Part shown: positions 9,938 through 18,752 of the stretch, one piece after another
Layout of the letters: each line of letters begins with the position of its first letter
Position numbering within the stretch: position 1 is the stretch's first letter
Source of the DNA: Kocuria sp. TGY1127_2
Lineage (GTDB): Bacteria > Actinomycetota > Actinomycetes > Actinomycetales > Micrococcaceae
Assembly (NCBI RefSeq): GCF_013394385.1
Contig: NZ_AP022834.1
Span: 1,426,001 to 1,490,000 of the forward strand
Direction: 5' to 3'
Length of the DNA stretch: 64,000 bases
Translations under genes and position numbers: made by a program
The notes under the pieces: model-generated
Database searches by the model: none
The model's input: only the letters and a program-made list of their open reading frames with translations
Told to the model about the DNA's origin: nothing

Positions 9938-10837
9938 ATGAAGAATCCTCAATACTCCGCCGAAGACCTCGCTCTACGACGAGAACGCGTCAGCGCGATC
10001 CCAAGCGTGGTTCGTGTGACGAGAGAACAGCTGTCCGCTTCGGACGGTCGGGCCGAAGACCGGGTGCTCCGGGACCTTCGATTCTACAGGGGCCTGACGG
10101 ACGTGCGGATGCGCACGTCGCGGGAGTCCGAATGGGGCGTGTACATCGCGGAATCATCCAAGGTGCTTCGCCGGGCGCTCGAGGCCGGCCATGCGCCGCT
10201 GTCATTCCTGACATCGGACAAGTGGGCTGTGGATCTCGAGGACGTGTTGCGCGGTCATCCTGATGTGCCGGCCTACGTGGCCGAGGACGATGTCCTCGAA
10301 CAGCTGACTGGATTTCATCTTCACCGTGGCGCGCTGGCTGTCATGCGCCGGCCCGAGCCGAGACCGTTGGAAGACGTCGTCAGGAACGCACGACGTATCG
10401 CGGTCCTGGAAGACATTGTCGATCACACCAACGTGGGCGCCATTTTCCGATCGGCCGCCGCTCTGGGGGTGGACGCGGTCCTGGTCACACCACGATGTGC
10501 CGACCCGTTGTACCGGCGGTCCATTCGAGTCTCGATGGGAACAGTGTTCCAGGTGCCGTGGGCGCGGCTGGAGAATTGGCCGGAAGATATCGGTGCCTTG
10601 CATCATCACGGGTTCACCACAGCGGCACTCGCCCTGACTGAGGATTCGACTACCATAGATGAGCTCGCCGCCCGCAATCCGGAAAGACTGGCCCTGATAT
10701 TGGGGACGGAAGGGGACGGATTGGCCCGGAAGACTATTGAGGAGGCCGGAGAGGCGGTCATGATCCCCATGGGACACGGAGTCGATTCTTTGAACGTTGC
10801 TGCGGCATCGGCGGTCGCGTTCTACGCGACGAAATAG
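9938..10837 (+). CDS. SpoU/TrmH-family RNA 2'-O-methyltransferase
   Basis: A 299-residue protein with an N-terminal substrate-binding region (about 10-110) and a C-terminal SPOUT domain. The three SpoU motifs are visible: HTNVGAIFRSAA (motif 1, Asn and Arg), LILGTEGDGL (motif 2) and IPMGHGVDSLNVAAA (motif 3). It should transfer a methyl group from S-adenosylmethionine to a ribose in tRNA or rRNA; the target nucleotide cannot be told. It begins 28 bases after the TauE gene. Confidence 0.87.
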   Translation: MKNPQYSAEDLALRRERVSAIPSVVRVTREQLSASDGRAEDRVLRDLRFYRGLTDVRMRTSRESEWGVYIAESSKVLRRALEAGHAPLSFLTSDKWAVDLEDVLRGHPDVPAYVAEDDVLEQLTGFHLHRGALAVMRRPEPRPLEDVVRNARRIAVLEDIVDHTNVGAIFRSAAALGVDAVLVTPRCADPLYRRSIRVSMGTVFQVPWARLENWPEDIGALHHHGFTTAALALTEDSTTIDELAARNPERLALILGTEGDGLARKTIEEAGEAVMIPMGHGVDSLNVAAASAVAFYATK

Positions 10838-11285
10838 ATTCAGATTCTCGTGAGGATGCGCTTCCATGCGTAGGCCCTTGGAGTTCGGGACAGCCGCTCG
10901 CGTTGTGTCTGAACTGGGGTAAGCCGATACTTTCGACGTGAAGGACCAGTTGCCCGTCAGCTCCTGCGCGAATCGCGAGAATGTCACTGGGCCGTCTGAG
11001 GCACGTGAGGTTGTAGACATAGCGACAATTCGCGAATTGCAATACCGATATTGCGCCTTGTGATGACCATGCGTCGGTCCTACCGAAGAGCCCCGCAGGC
11101 CGCTAGACGCACGCCACATGAGAATCGCGCCGGCTTGCTTCCTCGTCATGACGGGGCGTGGTAGCGTAGGCGGGTCGTCGGTCTTCGACGACATGGTTCG
11201 CGTTGGCGCCCAAAGCGCCTGACGAATCTCACAATCCCAAGACCCGAGGCCTGGCAAAATCCAGTCCACAGAAGAGGCACACACT
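10838..11285. other. 448-bp region without a supported gene, upstream of rpmE2
   Basis: No frame here has convincing codon use. A long minus-strand frame runs through it and on into the methyltransferase gene antisense, so it is probably a shadow. The region must contain the rpmE2 promoter; TTGCTT followed about 20 bases later by TAGCGT near 11162 is one possibility. I looked for a Zur-type operator, since type B L31 genes are often zinc-regulated, and did not see one. Confidence 0.4.
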
Positions 11286-11546
11286 ATGCAGACCGATATT
11301 CATCCGGATTACCACCCGGTTCTTTTCCGCGACCTCGCGTCCGGCAAGACCTTCCTGACCCGTTCGACCGCTACCAGCTCCAAGACCGAGACCTGGGAAG
11401 ATGGCAACGAGTACCCGCTGATCGAGGTCGAGATCTCCTCCGAGTCCCACCCGTTCTACACGGGCAAGCAGCGCATCATGGACTCCGCCGGTCGCGTCGA
11501 GCGCTTCAACGCTCGCTTCAAGAACTTCGGCAAGGCCAGCAAGTAA
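11286..11546 (+). CDS. rpmE2: 50S ribosomal protein L31, type B (zinc-free form)
   Basis: An 86-residue protein matching type B L31: it begins [12 protein letters not shown] and contains HPFYTGKQR and RFNARF, and it has no cysteine, so it lacks the CxxC zinc site of type A L31. It is a component of the large ribosomal subunit near the central protuberance. Bacteria with both types use the zinc-free one under zinc limitation; whether a type A copy exists elsewhere cannot be seen. AGAAGAGG lies upstream of the ATG and a strong terminator follows. Confidence 0.95.
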   Translation: MQTDIHPDYHPVLFRDLASGKTFLTRSTATSSKTETWEDGNEYPLIEVEISSESHPFYTGKQRIMDSAGRVERFNARFKNFGKASK

Positions 11547-11563
11547 GGCCTCATTCCACGAAG

Positions 11564-11601
11564 AGGTGCCGGGAATCATGCTCGATTCCCGGCACCTTTT
11601 T
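11564..11601 (+). terminator. Rho-independent terminator of rpmE2
   Basis: Perfect 14-bp stem (11564-11577 with 11584-11597), 6-base loop, then a run of five T. Confidence 0.93.
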
Positions 11602-11669
11602 GTATACGCGCTGTAAAATCAAACGGAATCTGAAAGCCAGATTGCCTTCAACCCGACGGAGTCAGCCCC

Positions 11670-12701
11670 ATGTCGCTCTCGAACGACCTCATGGACAACG
11701 ACGAACAATCTCCTACGCCTCGTCGCCGCAAAAAGCACCGCAAGGGGCTAATCGCCCTGGGAATCGCCGGAACGCTATTGCTCGTCGCTGTGATCGCCGT
11801 CGGCGCATATTTTGCCAATTTGGCGCATAATTTCGACGCCGGAACACAAAAGTTCAACAACGCCATGCCTGCCGACGATGATGATCGTCCTTCCGAAACC
11901 GGCTCCTACAACGTTCTGATGCTCGGAAGCGACTCCCGAAAGGGGGAAGACGATGAGGCCAAGGTTTCCGGCGAACGTGCCGACACGATCATGCTCCTTC
12001 ACGTCCCGGCAGACGGGGGACAGGCCTACGTCATATCGATCATGCGCGATACATGGGTCGATATCCCCGGACACGGTCAGGCGAAGATCAACGCGGCCCT
12101 GGACGACGGTGGCATTCCGCTCGAGGTCAAAACCATTGAAAATCTTCTCAACACCCGCATCGACAACGTTGTCGGAATCAACTTCGAAGGATTCAGGGAC
12201 CTCACCAACGCATTGGGAGGCGTGACTGTCGATGTGCCGGTCGGATTCACGAATGATCATGGAGAAACCTTCGAACAGGGGCCGCAGAAGATGAATGGCG
12301 ACCGTGCCCTCACGTTCGTGCGCGAGCGGTACAGCTTCACCGACGGTGACTACCAACGCGTACGGGACCAACGGGCCTATATGCGCGGAGTCCTGAAGGA
12401 AATCGGGGACCCGCAGACGTTGGCCAATCCCGCCAAGGTCAACGATCTCGTCAAGGAATTCTCGCCATATATGCAGGTCGACGACTCGATGACCGCTTCT
12501 CGAGCCGCCAAGATCGCCACGAAGATCGGGCCCAGCGGACTCCGCAACATGAAGATGATGACACTTCCGAACTCCGGAACAGGCTGGTCACCGGATGGCC
12601 AATCCATCGTCAACGTCGATCAGAACGCGACCGACAACTTGAGCAAGGCGATGGAAAACGGCACGATGGAGGACTTCGTCAAGACCGCCGACACCGACTG
12701 A
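11670..12701 (+). CDS. LytR-CpsA-Psr (LCP) family cell-wall ligase
   Basis: A 343-residue protein: basic cytoplasmic N-terminus, one transmembrane helix (about 26-48) and an external LCP domain (about 80-235). Conserved LCP elements are visible: LMLGSDSR, ERADTIMLL, SIMRDTWVDIPG and ALTFVRERY, which include the arginines and aspartates that bind the lipid pyrophosphate. LCP enzymes attach glycopolymers to peptidoglycan from undecaprenyl-phosphate carriers, acting outside the membrane. Only 11 bases separate its stop from that of the convergent kinase gene, and its terminator lies within that gene. Confidence 0.9.
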   Translation: MSLSNDLMDNDEQSPTPRRRKKHRKGLIALGIAGTLLLVAVIAVGAYFANLAHNFDAGTQKFNNAMPADDDDRPSETGSYNVLMLGSDSRKGEDDEAKVSGERADTIMLLHVPADGGQAYVISIMRDTWVDIPGHGQAKINAALDDGGIPLEVKTIENLLNTRIDNVVGINFEGFRDLTNALGGVTVDVPVGFTNDHGETFEQGPQKMNGDRALTFVRERYSFTDGDYQRVRDQRAYMRGVLKEIGDPQTLANPAKVNDLVKEFSPYMQVDDSMTASRAAKIATKIGPSGLRNMKMMTLPNSGTGWSPDGQSIVNVDQNATDNLSKAMENGTMEDFVKTADTD

Positions 12702-12712
12702 TCGGATGATCT

Positions 12713-14413
12713 CTAGCGGCTCCGCAAGCTCCGGCGACGTCTGGGGTTGCGGAGCCGCAGTTTTACGGTGCTCAGCAGGTAGCCTCCCAAGAGGCCCGCA
12801 CTGCCCGCACTGCCGCCGATCAGCATTGTCCGCCAATTCTTGAAGCGGTCCGGCTGATAGGAAATAACTTTCGCGGAACCGTTGATCACCGCCGCGAGAA
12901 CGGCCCCGGCGACGAGCCTATTGCCAACCACCTCCACGCGATCGATGAGCTCTTCGAGCTCATCGGCCCGAAGGTGCACGTCAAAACCACCGTTTTCGAC
13001 GACGCCCATGATCTTGCGGAAAGAGCTGGGCACTTCGACGCCGAATTCGACGGCTTCGCGCGTCAGCTTGGACAGACGTTTGGCCAACGCGTCCACGGAA
13101 ATCCTGCTGGTCACGAACGCGGAGGCATACGGAGACAAGACCGCGATAAAGTCAAAATCGGGGTCGATCAGTTCGCCCAGCGATTCGGCCGTCGCGATCA
13201 TCCGAATCAACAACGCCGCTTCGGGCGGGAGGCTCAGCTGGTGGCGGTGCAGCATTCCCATCACGTCGGCCAGAACACGGCCGATATTCAGGTCCTCGAG
13301 GCTCTGGCCGGCGTATTGACGGATGAGACGTGAGACCTCAGGTTCGAGCTCTTGGGGCGTGACGCTACGGCCATGCGAATCCGTGAGGCGGACGATGGCT
13401 CTGCTGCATTGACGTGGGTTCTCGGTGGTGACGCCGATGAAGAGCGGCAGCATATTGTCACGGAATTCTTCGCTGAGCTCTCCGCACATGCCGAAGTCGA
13501 TGAGGTTGATCGTTCCGTCCGGGCGTACGAAAAGATTCCCCGGATGCGGATCCGCGTGGAAGAGTCCGAATTCGAAGACCATGCGGCACATGGCCCCGGT
13601 TGCGTTAACCGCCAAGCGATGCCGGTCGACCCCTTGGGCCTCAAGCCGTTCGACGTCGCTGATCTTGATGCCGCCGACACGTTCCTGGGTCAGGATGCGC
13701 GAGGTCGTGGCTTCCCAGTAGATCTTGGGTATATGCAATTCGGGATCGTCGTCGAAAAAACTTGCGAATCGATCACAATGGGCAGCTTCGACCGTGTAAT
13801 TGAGCTCCTCGCGTAGCGTCCGGGCGAACTGTCGGCTGAGCTCGACGACGTCGTACTGCTTGGCGATCGGTACATAACGGCTCAGCAACGCGGCGATGTC
13901 GGCGATGATGTCCAAATCCTGCTCGACATCCTCGAGGACTCCGGGCTTTCGGAATTTGACCACTACTTTTTCGCCGTGGAGGACTCCGGCGTGCACCTGT
14001 CCGATGGAACCGCTGGCCAGTGGTTCTTCGTCAAGGGAATCGAACTGGTCCAGCATCGCTTCTTCAGGCTGGCCGGCAAGCGTTTCGATCAGACGCTCAA
14101 AAGGAACCTGAGTCGAATCGTCCTGAAGTCTGGCGAGCTCATCGGTATAGGCCGGTGGCAGAAGATCCTGCCGCGTCGAAATCAACTGGCCGACTTTGAT
14201 GAACGTGGGGCCAAGTTCCTCCAAGGCCATGCGAAGGTGCTCGGGCTGAGTGTGACGAGACTGAGGGTCCAGTCGGCGCACCCGTCGCAATGAGCTAGCC
14301 AGCGGCGAGCCCAGACCCTCGACGAGAAAGCCCAGGCCGTGTTTGACGAAGACCTCGCCGATCTGGAGAAATCGATCGGTCCGAGAGCGGGCCCGCTCGA
14401 GCATAGAAATCAA
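12713..14413 (-). CDS. ABC1/UbiB-family protein kinase-like protein
   Basis: A 566-residue protein with the atypical kinase motifs of the ABC1/UbiB family: KVGQLIST (KxGQ), LASGSIGQVHAG (modified nucleotide-binding loop), HADPHPGN (catalytic loop) and IDFGM. The last 60 residues hold a hydrophobic segment near GGSAGSAGLLGGYLL and a very basic C-terminus. UbiB-like proteins support isoprenoid quinone or lipid metabolism; in an actinobacterium the partner would be menaquinone, which is inference. The frame opens with TTG 14413 overlapping the upstream stop (TGATTG) with AGGGA just before; ATG 14404 is the alternative. Confidence 0.87.
   Translation of the reverse strand: MISMLERARSRTDRFLQIGEVFVKHGLGFLVEGLGSPLASSLRRVRRLDPQSRHTQPEHLRMALEELGPTFIKVGQLISTRQDLLPPAYTDELARLQDDSTQVPFERLIETLAGQPEEAMLDQFDSLDEEPLASGSIGQVHAGVLHGEKVVVKFRKPGVLEDVEQDLDIIADIAALLSRYVPIAKQYDVVELSRQFARTLREELNYTVEAAHCDRFASFFDDDPELHIPKIYWEATTSRILTQERVGGIKISDVERLEAQGVDRHRLAVNATGAMCRMVFEFGLFHADPHPGNLFVRPDGTINLIDFGMCGELSEEFRDNMLPLFIGVTTENPRQCSRAIVRLTDSHGRSVTPQELEPEVSRLIRQYAGQSLEDLNIGRVLADVMGMLHRHQLSLPPEAALLIRMIATAESLGELIDPDFDFIAVLSPYASAFVTSRISVDALAKRLSKLTREAVEFGVEVPSSFRKIMGVVENGGFDVHLRADELEELIDRVEVVGNRLVAGAVLAAVINGSAKVISYQPDRFKNWRTMLIGGSAGSAGLLGGYLLSTVKLRLRNPRRRRSLRSR
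12716..12765 (+). terminator. Terminator of the LCP gene, lying inside the convergent kinase gene
   Basis: A perfect 12-bp inverted repeat (12716-12727 with 12747-12758) is followed on the plus strand by a T-run at 12761. It begins 15 bases after the LCP stop and lies within the last codons of the ABC1-type gene on the other strand, so the same bases code for its Arg-rich C-terminus. Confidence 0.7.
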
Positions 14414-15889
14414 TCAGTCCCTGTACTCGCGTTGAGACGCGGAAGAGGACTCCTGGCCGATGGTTTCATAACCGTCCGAGGAATCCAGGCTCGTCTGATC
14501 ATGGAAGTAGCGAGCCGCGTCCAGATGACGTCCGTGCCCGCGATTGGCGTCCGAGACGGCCTCCACGTCGTATTCCTCAGCGGCTTCGGCCTCGAGGTCT
14601 TGTTCGGGGCCGTCTGCCTCCGGCAAGTCCATCGAAGATTCGTCGTCGAACGTGCCCTCGGCATCTGGATACGTAGCCTCGACGTCTTGGTCATGCGGGT
14701 ATTCGGAGTCGTCGTCCTCGGGCTCCTGCTCATCGTCTGAGTAAGGTTCTTCATAGGTGAAGTCCTCGAGCCGCGCGGGCCCTTGAATACGGCCGATGTA
14801 GAGCCCGACGAACGCGATGGAGGCTCCGATCAGAATGCCCAGAACCCCAAGAACTGGTTTGAAGAAGACGAAAACGATACCGAGGATCACCAGGAGAGCC
14901 CCGAGCGCGCCCAAGCCAATCGCCGTCCGGTAATCGCCATGCCGCGACGAACGACCCCCGCTTGCGGCAGTGCTGCCGTGCGTCAACGGATATGCACGGT
15001 AGGGCTCCTCACCGGGCTTGGGAGGACGTTTGAGATCGGGGTCGGCTTCTGCTTCGGTCGGAACGTATGCAGGGTCGAGTTCATAGGTTTCTTGCCGCGG
15101 CTTGAGCTGCGGAACCGAATTCGGCAGGTCAAGATACCAAGAACGTGGAATGTCGTCGGCTCGCACGGCCTGTACAGTCAACGACAACTCGTAAGAGCTA
15201 CCACGGATGGTCCCCCATACGGCGGTCAGCTTGTTGTTCTCGAAAGCGTAGCGGACTACGGGAGCCAGTTGCTCGGACATCTGCGTGCTGAGGCGCCCGA
15301 CGACGCGTCGATCATGGAGGACGTCCACCACATCGACCTCATGGCCGTCAACCATCTTGTGACGGTTCGCTTCGAGTGTCAGAATCACACGCCCTTCCCC
15401 GGAAACAGGCAGAACATCGTGCAAGTACTCGGCATAGTCGTTCTCGTCGAGCACTTTGACGCTCGGGCCTTGGGGGAGGAGGGCGGCACGTACGGGTGAA
15501 GAGTTGATGGGGAACAGCAACTCCGGGCGCGAGACGGAAAGCACGGCTTTGGTCTCGAGGCGGGAATGACCGTTTTCCCTGCGTTGCGTTGCCCAATATC
15601 GAATCGGAGCTACCGGGATGTAGCCGGAGACCACGATCCGGGCCAGAGGCTTCCAATATCGCTCGGAGTCTTCCGGAGTCATACGAGCAACCTTGTGCCC
15701 AGCGACCCAGACGGCGACGCTGCCGGGGAACCATGGGTTGTCCGGTTCCGGCACCAAATGGGCCACGGCGTCCAAGACCTGCTCTCGATCCAAGCGACGA
15801 CCGTCAAACATCCGCAAGATCTCGGCGTCGTAGTAGTCCTCGGTGACAAGCTCCAAGGATCCACGATCATTGAGCGCGTATTCAGTCAC
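14414..15889 (-). CDS. Membrane protein with two HIRAN-like segments (function unknown)
   Basis: A 491-residue protein, start GTG 15889 after GAGGAG. The N-terminal half has two segments resembling HIRAN-like domains of actinobacteria: one around DNPWFPGSVAVWVAGHKVA and one around VVDVLHDRRVVGRLS, each with a stretch coupling a genomic-context HIRAN pattern of valine, glycine and basic residues. Two adjacent transmembrane helices follow (about 325-370, IGLGALGALLVILG onward), then a strongly acidic, probably disordered cytoplasmic or external tail of about 115 residues. Its stop overlaps the start of the ABC1-type kinase, so they form one transcription unit. HIRAN assignment is weak and needs profile comparison. 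Confidence 0.75.
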   Translation of the reverse strand: MTEYALNDRGSLELVTEDYYDAEILRMFDGRRLDREQVLDAVAHLVPEPDNPWFPGSVAVWVAGHKVARMTPEDSERYWKPLARIVVSGYIPVAPIRYWATQRRENGHSRLETKAVLSVSRPELLFPINSSPVRAALLPQGPSVKVLDENDYAEYLHDVLPVSGEGRVILTLEANRHKMVDGHEVDVVDVLHDRRVVGRLSTQMSEQLAPVVRYAFENNKLTAVWGTIRGSSYELSLTVQAVRADDIPRSWYLDLPNSVPQLKPRQETYELDPAYVPTEAEADPDLKRPPKPGEEPYRAYPLTHGSTAASGGRSSRHGDYRTAIGLGALGALLVILGIVFVFFKPVLGVLGILIGASIAFVGLYIGRIQGPARLEDFTYEEPYSDDEQEPEDDDSEYPHDQDVEATYPDAEGTFDDESSMDLPEADGPEQDLEAEAAEEYDVEAVSDANRGHGRHLDAARYFHDQTSLDSSDGYETIGQESSSASQREYRD

Positions 15890-16044
15890 GGCGATACTCC
15901 TCTAATGTCCCTCAATACCCGAAGCAGGTTTTACTAGAATCTCACAACTTCGCGCCGTGGCACCGGTATTGCCTCGTGAGATGCGGGGTCGTGTTGCTCG
16001 TAAAAGGCCCAACGGACGTTTTGGCGTGGCCTGCCTGAGATCTT

Positions 16045-18636
16045 TCAGCCCCATAATGACCGGATCCGAGCTGCCCTCTTGGCGTCCTCGAGCCTTTCGG
16101 TCAGCTCTCGACGCAAAGCCCGTGGCGCGTCGGGGTTTTCTGAAAGCCAAGTCTCCGTCTCGACCTGTGGGTCGACGTCGTCGTCCAGCCCCGGGTACAG
16201 CCCTTTGACGATCCTCGTGGCCATTCCGATCGAATTCTTCTCCCATACGTCCCCCAGCCGTTCGAAGTAGTCGGCAGCGAGGCCATCGCGCAAAGCCGGT
16301 GTTCCCGTGCGAATACCTGCTGCCGTTGCCGACAGGATGTCGTTGGACAGCTCGTTGGTGAAAATGCTGGTCCAGGCTCGATGCTTTTCCTCGATATGAG
16401 GAAGCGCGGCTTTCGAACGGGCCGCACCGATGGCTGCATGCTGGCTTCGGTGGGAATCGAGGGCACGGTCTAGATATTCACCAGACACGACTCCTCGGGC
16501 CGCGAGCGCGGTACGTGCCGACCACACGAGTTCGTCGCTCAGTTCCAAGCCGCCCCACTCGTTGCGACCAGGGTTCTGCTCGGCGAATTCGACGAGCTCT
16601 TGCGCAAAGCCCAGAAGATGCGCATCTTCTCTCGCGAGACGCAGCCCGTGGCGCGTCAGGATACTTTGTCGATCGCTGCCTGGCTCACACAACGGAAGTT
16701 GCTCGGCTACCGCGGTGGAGAACTTGTGAAGGCAATCGCTGCGACCGTCCGGGGACATATAGAGGAAAAGCGCGGTTTCTGCGTGAACCAGTACGGTATC
16801 CAGGAGAGTTGCCGAGGTCTCGACTCCGAGTCCTGCGGCCACGTGATCCGTGTAGACCCGAGGGTCGAGCTCGCCAGCGCGGACCATGTTCCAGAGTGCG
16901 CTGCCGAGAACGGCTCGGTCAATCGGCTCAGCAAGCGTGTGCCCGTAGTTTACTGCGATTCCGATCTCTGCGGAATTGAACGAGGTCAGCGCGTAGGTCT
17001 GATCGTCCTGATTGACCAGTACGATTTCGTCGTCGGCCTGGCCGCGACCGAAGTCGGTGAGCTCTAGAGCGAGTCCTTCGCGACCGGACGGGATATCGGC
17101 CTCTTGCCCTTGTTTCTTCTTGAGAACCCCGTTCTCGAGGACGAATGAGGCCACATTCAGGACGTGGGGGCGGCCGAGGTCTTGAGTCACCGAGTCCGGG
17201 AGACTCTGCTCAAGGACGCCGCGATCCGGGTTGTACTTCAAGGAGGTGACGCCTTGGGACTCGAGCCAGGCCCGAGACCACTGGCCGAGATCCCTGCCGC
17301 ACGATTCTTCGAGGGCGCCCAGAAAATCGGATAGCTCGGCCGTCCCGAATTCGTGGCGGGCAAAATACGATCTGGCCGCGGTGACAAAACGATCAAAGCC
17401 GACGTAAGCAACCAATTGTTTGAGGACCGATGCGCCTTTCGCGTAAGTGATGCCATCAAAATTCTGCTTGGCAGCTTCGACGTCCGGTATCTCGGCCACT
17501 ATGGGGTGGGTCGTCGAGTAAAGGTCTTGAGTGTAGGCCCAGTCCTTGCGACGGTGGGCGAAAGTAACCCACGATTCGTTGAAGCCACCGACTTCTTCGG
17601 CTGCGAGGGCGCCCATGAATTCGGCGAACGACTCCTTGAGCCACAGATCGGACCACCAGCGCATGGTCACGAGGTCACCGAACCACATGTGCGACATCTC
17701 GTGCATGATGACGTTCGCTCGCCCTTCCCGCTGGGCCAGAGTCGAACCGCCGGGGAAAAGGTACGACTCCGTGAACGTCACGAGTCCGGGATTCTCCATG
17801 GCCCCGAGGTTGTATTCGGGCACGAAGGCCTGGTCGTACTTTCCCCACGGATAGGGGTAGGCGAACAGTTCCTGGAAGTAGTCCAGTCCCTTGGCGACGA
17901 GATCGAAGATTGCTTCCGATTCCATGTATTGGGCCATCGACTGCCGGCAATACAAAGTCATGGGAGCGACCGCGGAATTCTCTATCGAGGGCCGGTACAG
18001 CTTGCTGACCGCGTGGTACTGCCCTGCGAGCAATGTGGTGATGTACGTGGACATTCGGCGTGTTGGGGCGAAAATCCTTTTGCTGAAGCCCTCAAGGACC
18101 GGATCTTCCTGGGTGGACACGACCTCGGTATTCGAAGCGACTTCCCAATCGCTCGGCGCCGTTACGGAGAAGCGAAAAACTGCCTTCAGATCAGGCTGTT
18201 CGAAAGTTGGGAAAACGCGTCTACAGTCGCTGGGTTCGTATTGGGTGTAAAGATAAAGGCGGCCGTCTTCGGGATCGATGAAACGGTGGAGTCCTTCCCC
18301 TGAGCGGGAGTACAAAGACCGTCCGTGAATGACCAGACGATTGGTAGGGGCCAGACGGGGCAAAAGAATACGACTGCCTTGGACGACGTCCGAGATCCGC
18401 AGTTTCTGTCCGTTCAGTTCAACGGAATCGACGCTGTGGTGGATGTACTCGATGAACGTTTCGGCTTCACCGGACGTCGGGACGTCGGCTCGGAAGGTTA
18501 CGGTTGTCGTCGTCGGAAAGGCGGGCATGCCGGGGTCCGCTGCATAGGTGAGATCCACGTGGACCTCGTATTGCTCGACATCGAGCATCTGGGACCGTGA
18601 GCGGGCTTCTTCGTCAGTGAGGTTGTCGTTACGCAC
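16045..18636 (-). CDS. pepN: Aminopeptidase N (M1 family zinc metallopeptidase)
   Basis: An 863-residue cytosolic aminopeptidase. The substrate-binding GAMEN motif (LGAMENPGLV) and the zinc motif HEMSH with the third ligand Glu in LKESFAEF, 18 residues later, are intact. The C-terminal half is the ERAP1-like helical domain, and the length is normal. The conserved N-terminus reads DNLTDEEARSR. The frame also opens at TTG 18642 and ATG 18639, but TATACT at 18648-18643 is followed by exactly six bases and GTG 18636, so a leaderless GTG start is preferred. Confidence 0.93.
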   Translation of the reverse strand: MRNDNLTDEEARSRSQMLDVEQYEVHVDLTYAADPGMPAFPTTTTVTFRADVPTSGEAETFIEYIHHSVDSVELNGQKLRISDVVQGSRILLPRLAPTNRLVIHGRSLYSRSGEGLHRFIDPEDGRLYLYTQYEPSDCRRVFPTFEQPDLKAVFRFSVTAPSDWEVASNTEVVSTQEDPVLEGFSKRIFAPTRRMSTYITTLLAGQYHAVSKLYRPSIENSAVAPMTLYCRQSMAQYMESEAIFDLVAKGLDYFQELFAYPYPWGKYDQAFVPEYNLGAMENPGLVTFTESYLFPGGSTLAQREGRANVIMHEMSHMWFGDLVTMRWWSDLWLKESFAEFMGALAAEEVGGFNESWVTFAHRRKDWAYTQDLYSTTHPIVAEIPDVEAAKQNFDGITYAKGASVLKQLVAYVGFDRFVTAARSYFARHEFGTAELSDFLGALEESCGRDLGQWSRAWLESQGVTSLKYNPDRGVLEQSLPDSVTQDLGRPHVLNVASFVLENGVLKKKQGQEADIPSGREGLALELTDFGRGQADDEIVLVNQDDQTYALTSFNSAEIGIAVNYGHTLAEPIDRAVLGSALWNMVRAGELDPRVYTDHVAAGLGVETSATLLDTVLVHAETALFLYMSPDGRSDCLHKFSTAVAEQLPLCEPGSDRQSILTRHGLRLAREDAHLLGFAQELVEFAEQNPGRNEWGGLELSDELVWSARTALAARGVVSGEYLDRALDSHRSQHAAIGAARSKAALPHIEEKHRAWTSIFTNELSNDILSATAAGIRTGTPALRDGLAADYFERLGDVWEKNSIGMATRIVKGLYPGLDDDVDPQVETETWLSENPDAPRALRRELTERLEDAKRAARIRSLWG

Positions 18637-18648
18637 CATCAAAGTATA
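18637..18648 (-). promoter_or_regulatory. Possible leaderless promoter of pepN
   Basis: TATACT (18648-18643 on the minus strand) stands six bases before GTG 18636, with no Shine-Dalgarno sequence in between. Confidence 0.5.
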
Positions 18649-18698
18649 GGTGCCAAAAGTGTTTCAGGTCATTCCCTCGGCCGCGGCCGAGGAGTGAA

Positions 18699-18732
18699 AA
18701 GCGGACCGCCTCAGCAAAAAGACGGTCCGCTT
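18699..18732 (-). terminator. Rho-independent terminator of the acyl-CoA dehydrogenase gene
   Basis: A 10-bp stem (18699-18708 with 18723-18732) is followed on the minus strand by TTTT. It lies 21 bases beyond the acyl-CoA dehydrogenase stop. An 18-bp perfect palindrome at 18675-18692 lies just beyond it. Confidence 0.8.
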
Positions 18733-18752
18733 CACCACCGTGTAGTTCCGGT

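Noticed and set aside
10202-11284. 360-codon minus-strand frame covering the gap before rpmE2
   Set aside because: More than half of it is antisense to the RNA methyltransferase gene, and the part in the gap shows no family resemblance.
11200-11285. Zur operator before type B L31
   Set aside because: Expected from other bacteria, but no AT-rich palindrome of the Zur type is present.
18675-18692. 18-bp perfect palindrome CCTCGGCC-type
   Set aside because: It lies just past a terminator, in a GC-rich tail with no nearby promoter; likely part of the terminator surroundings and not a separate element.
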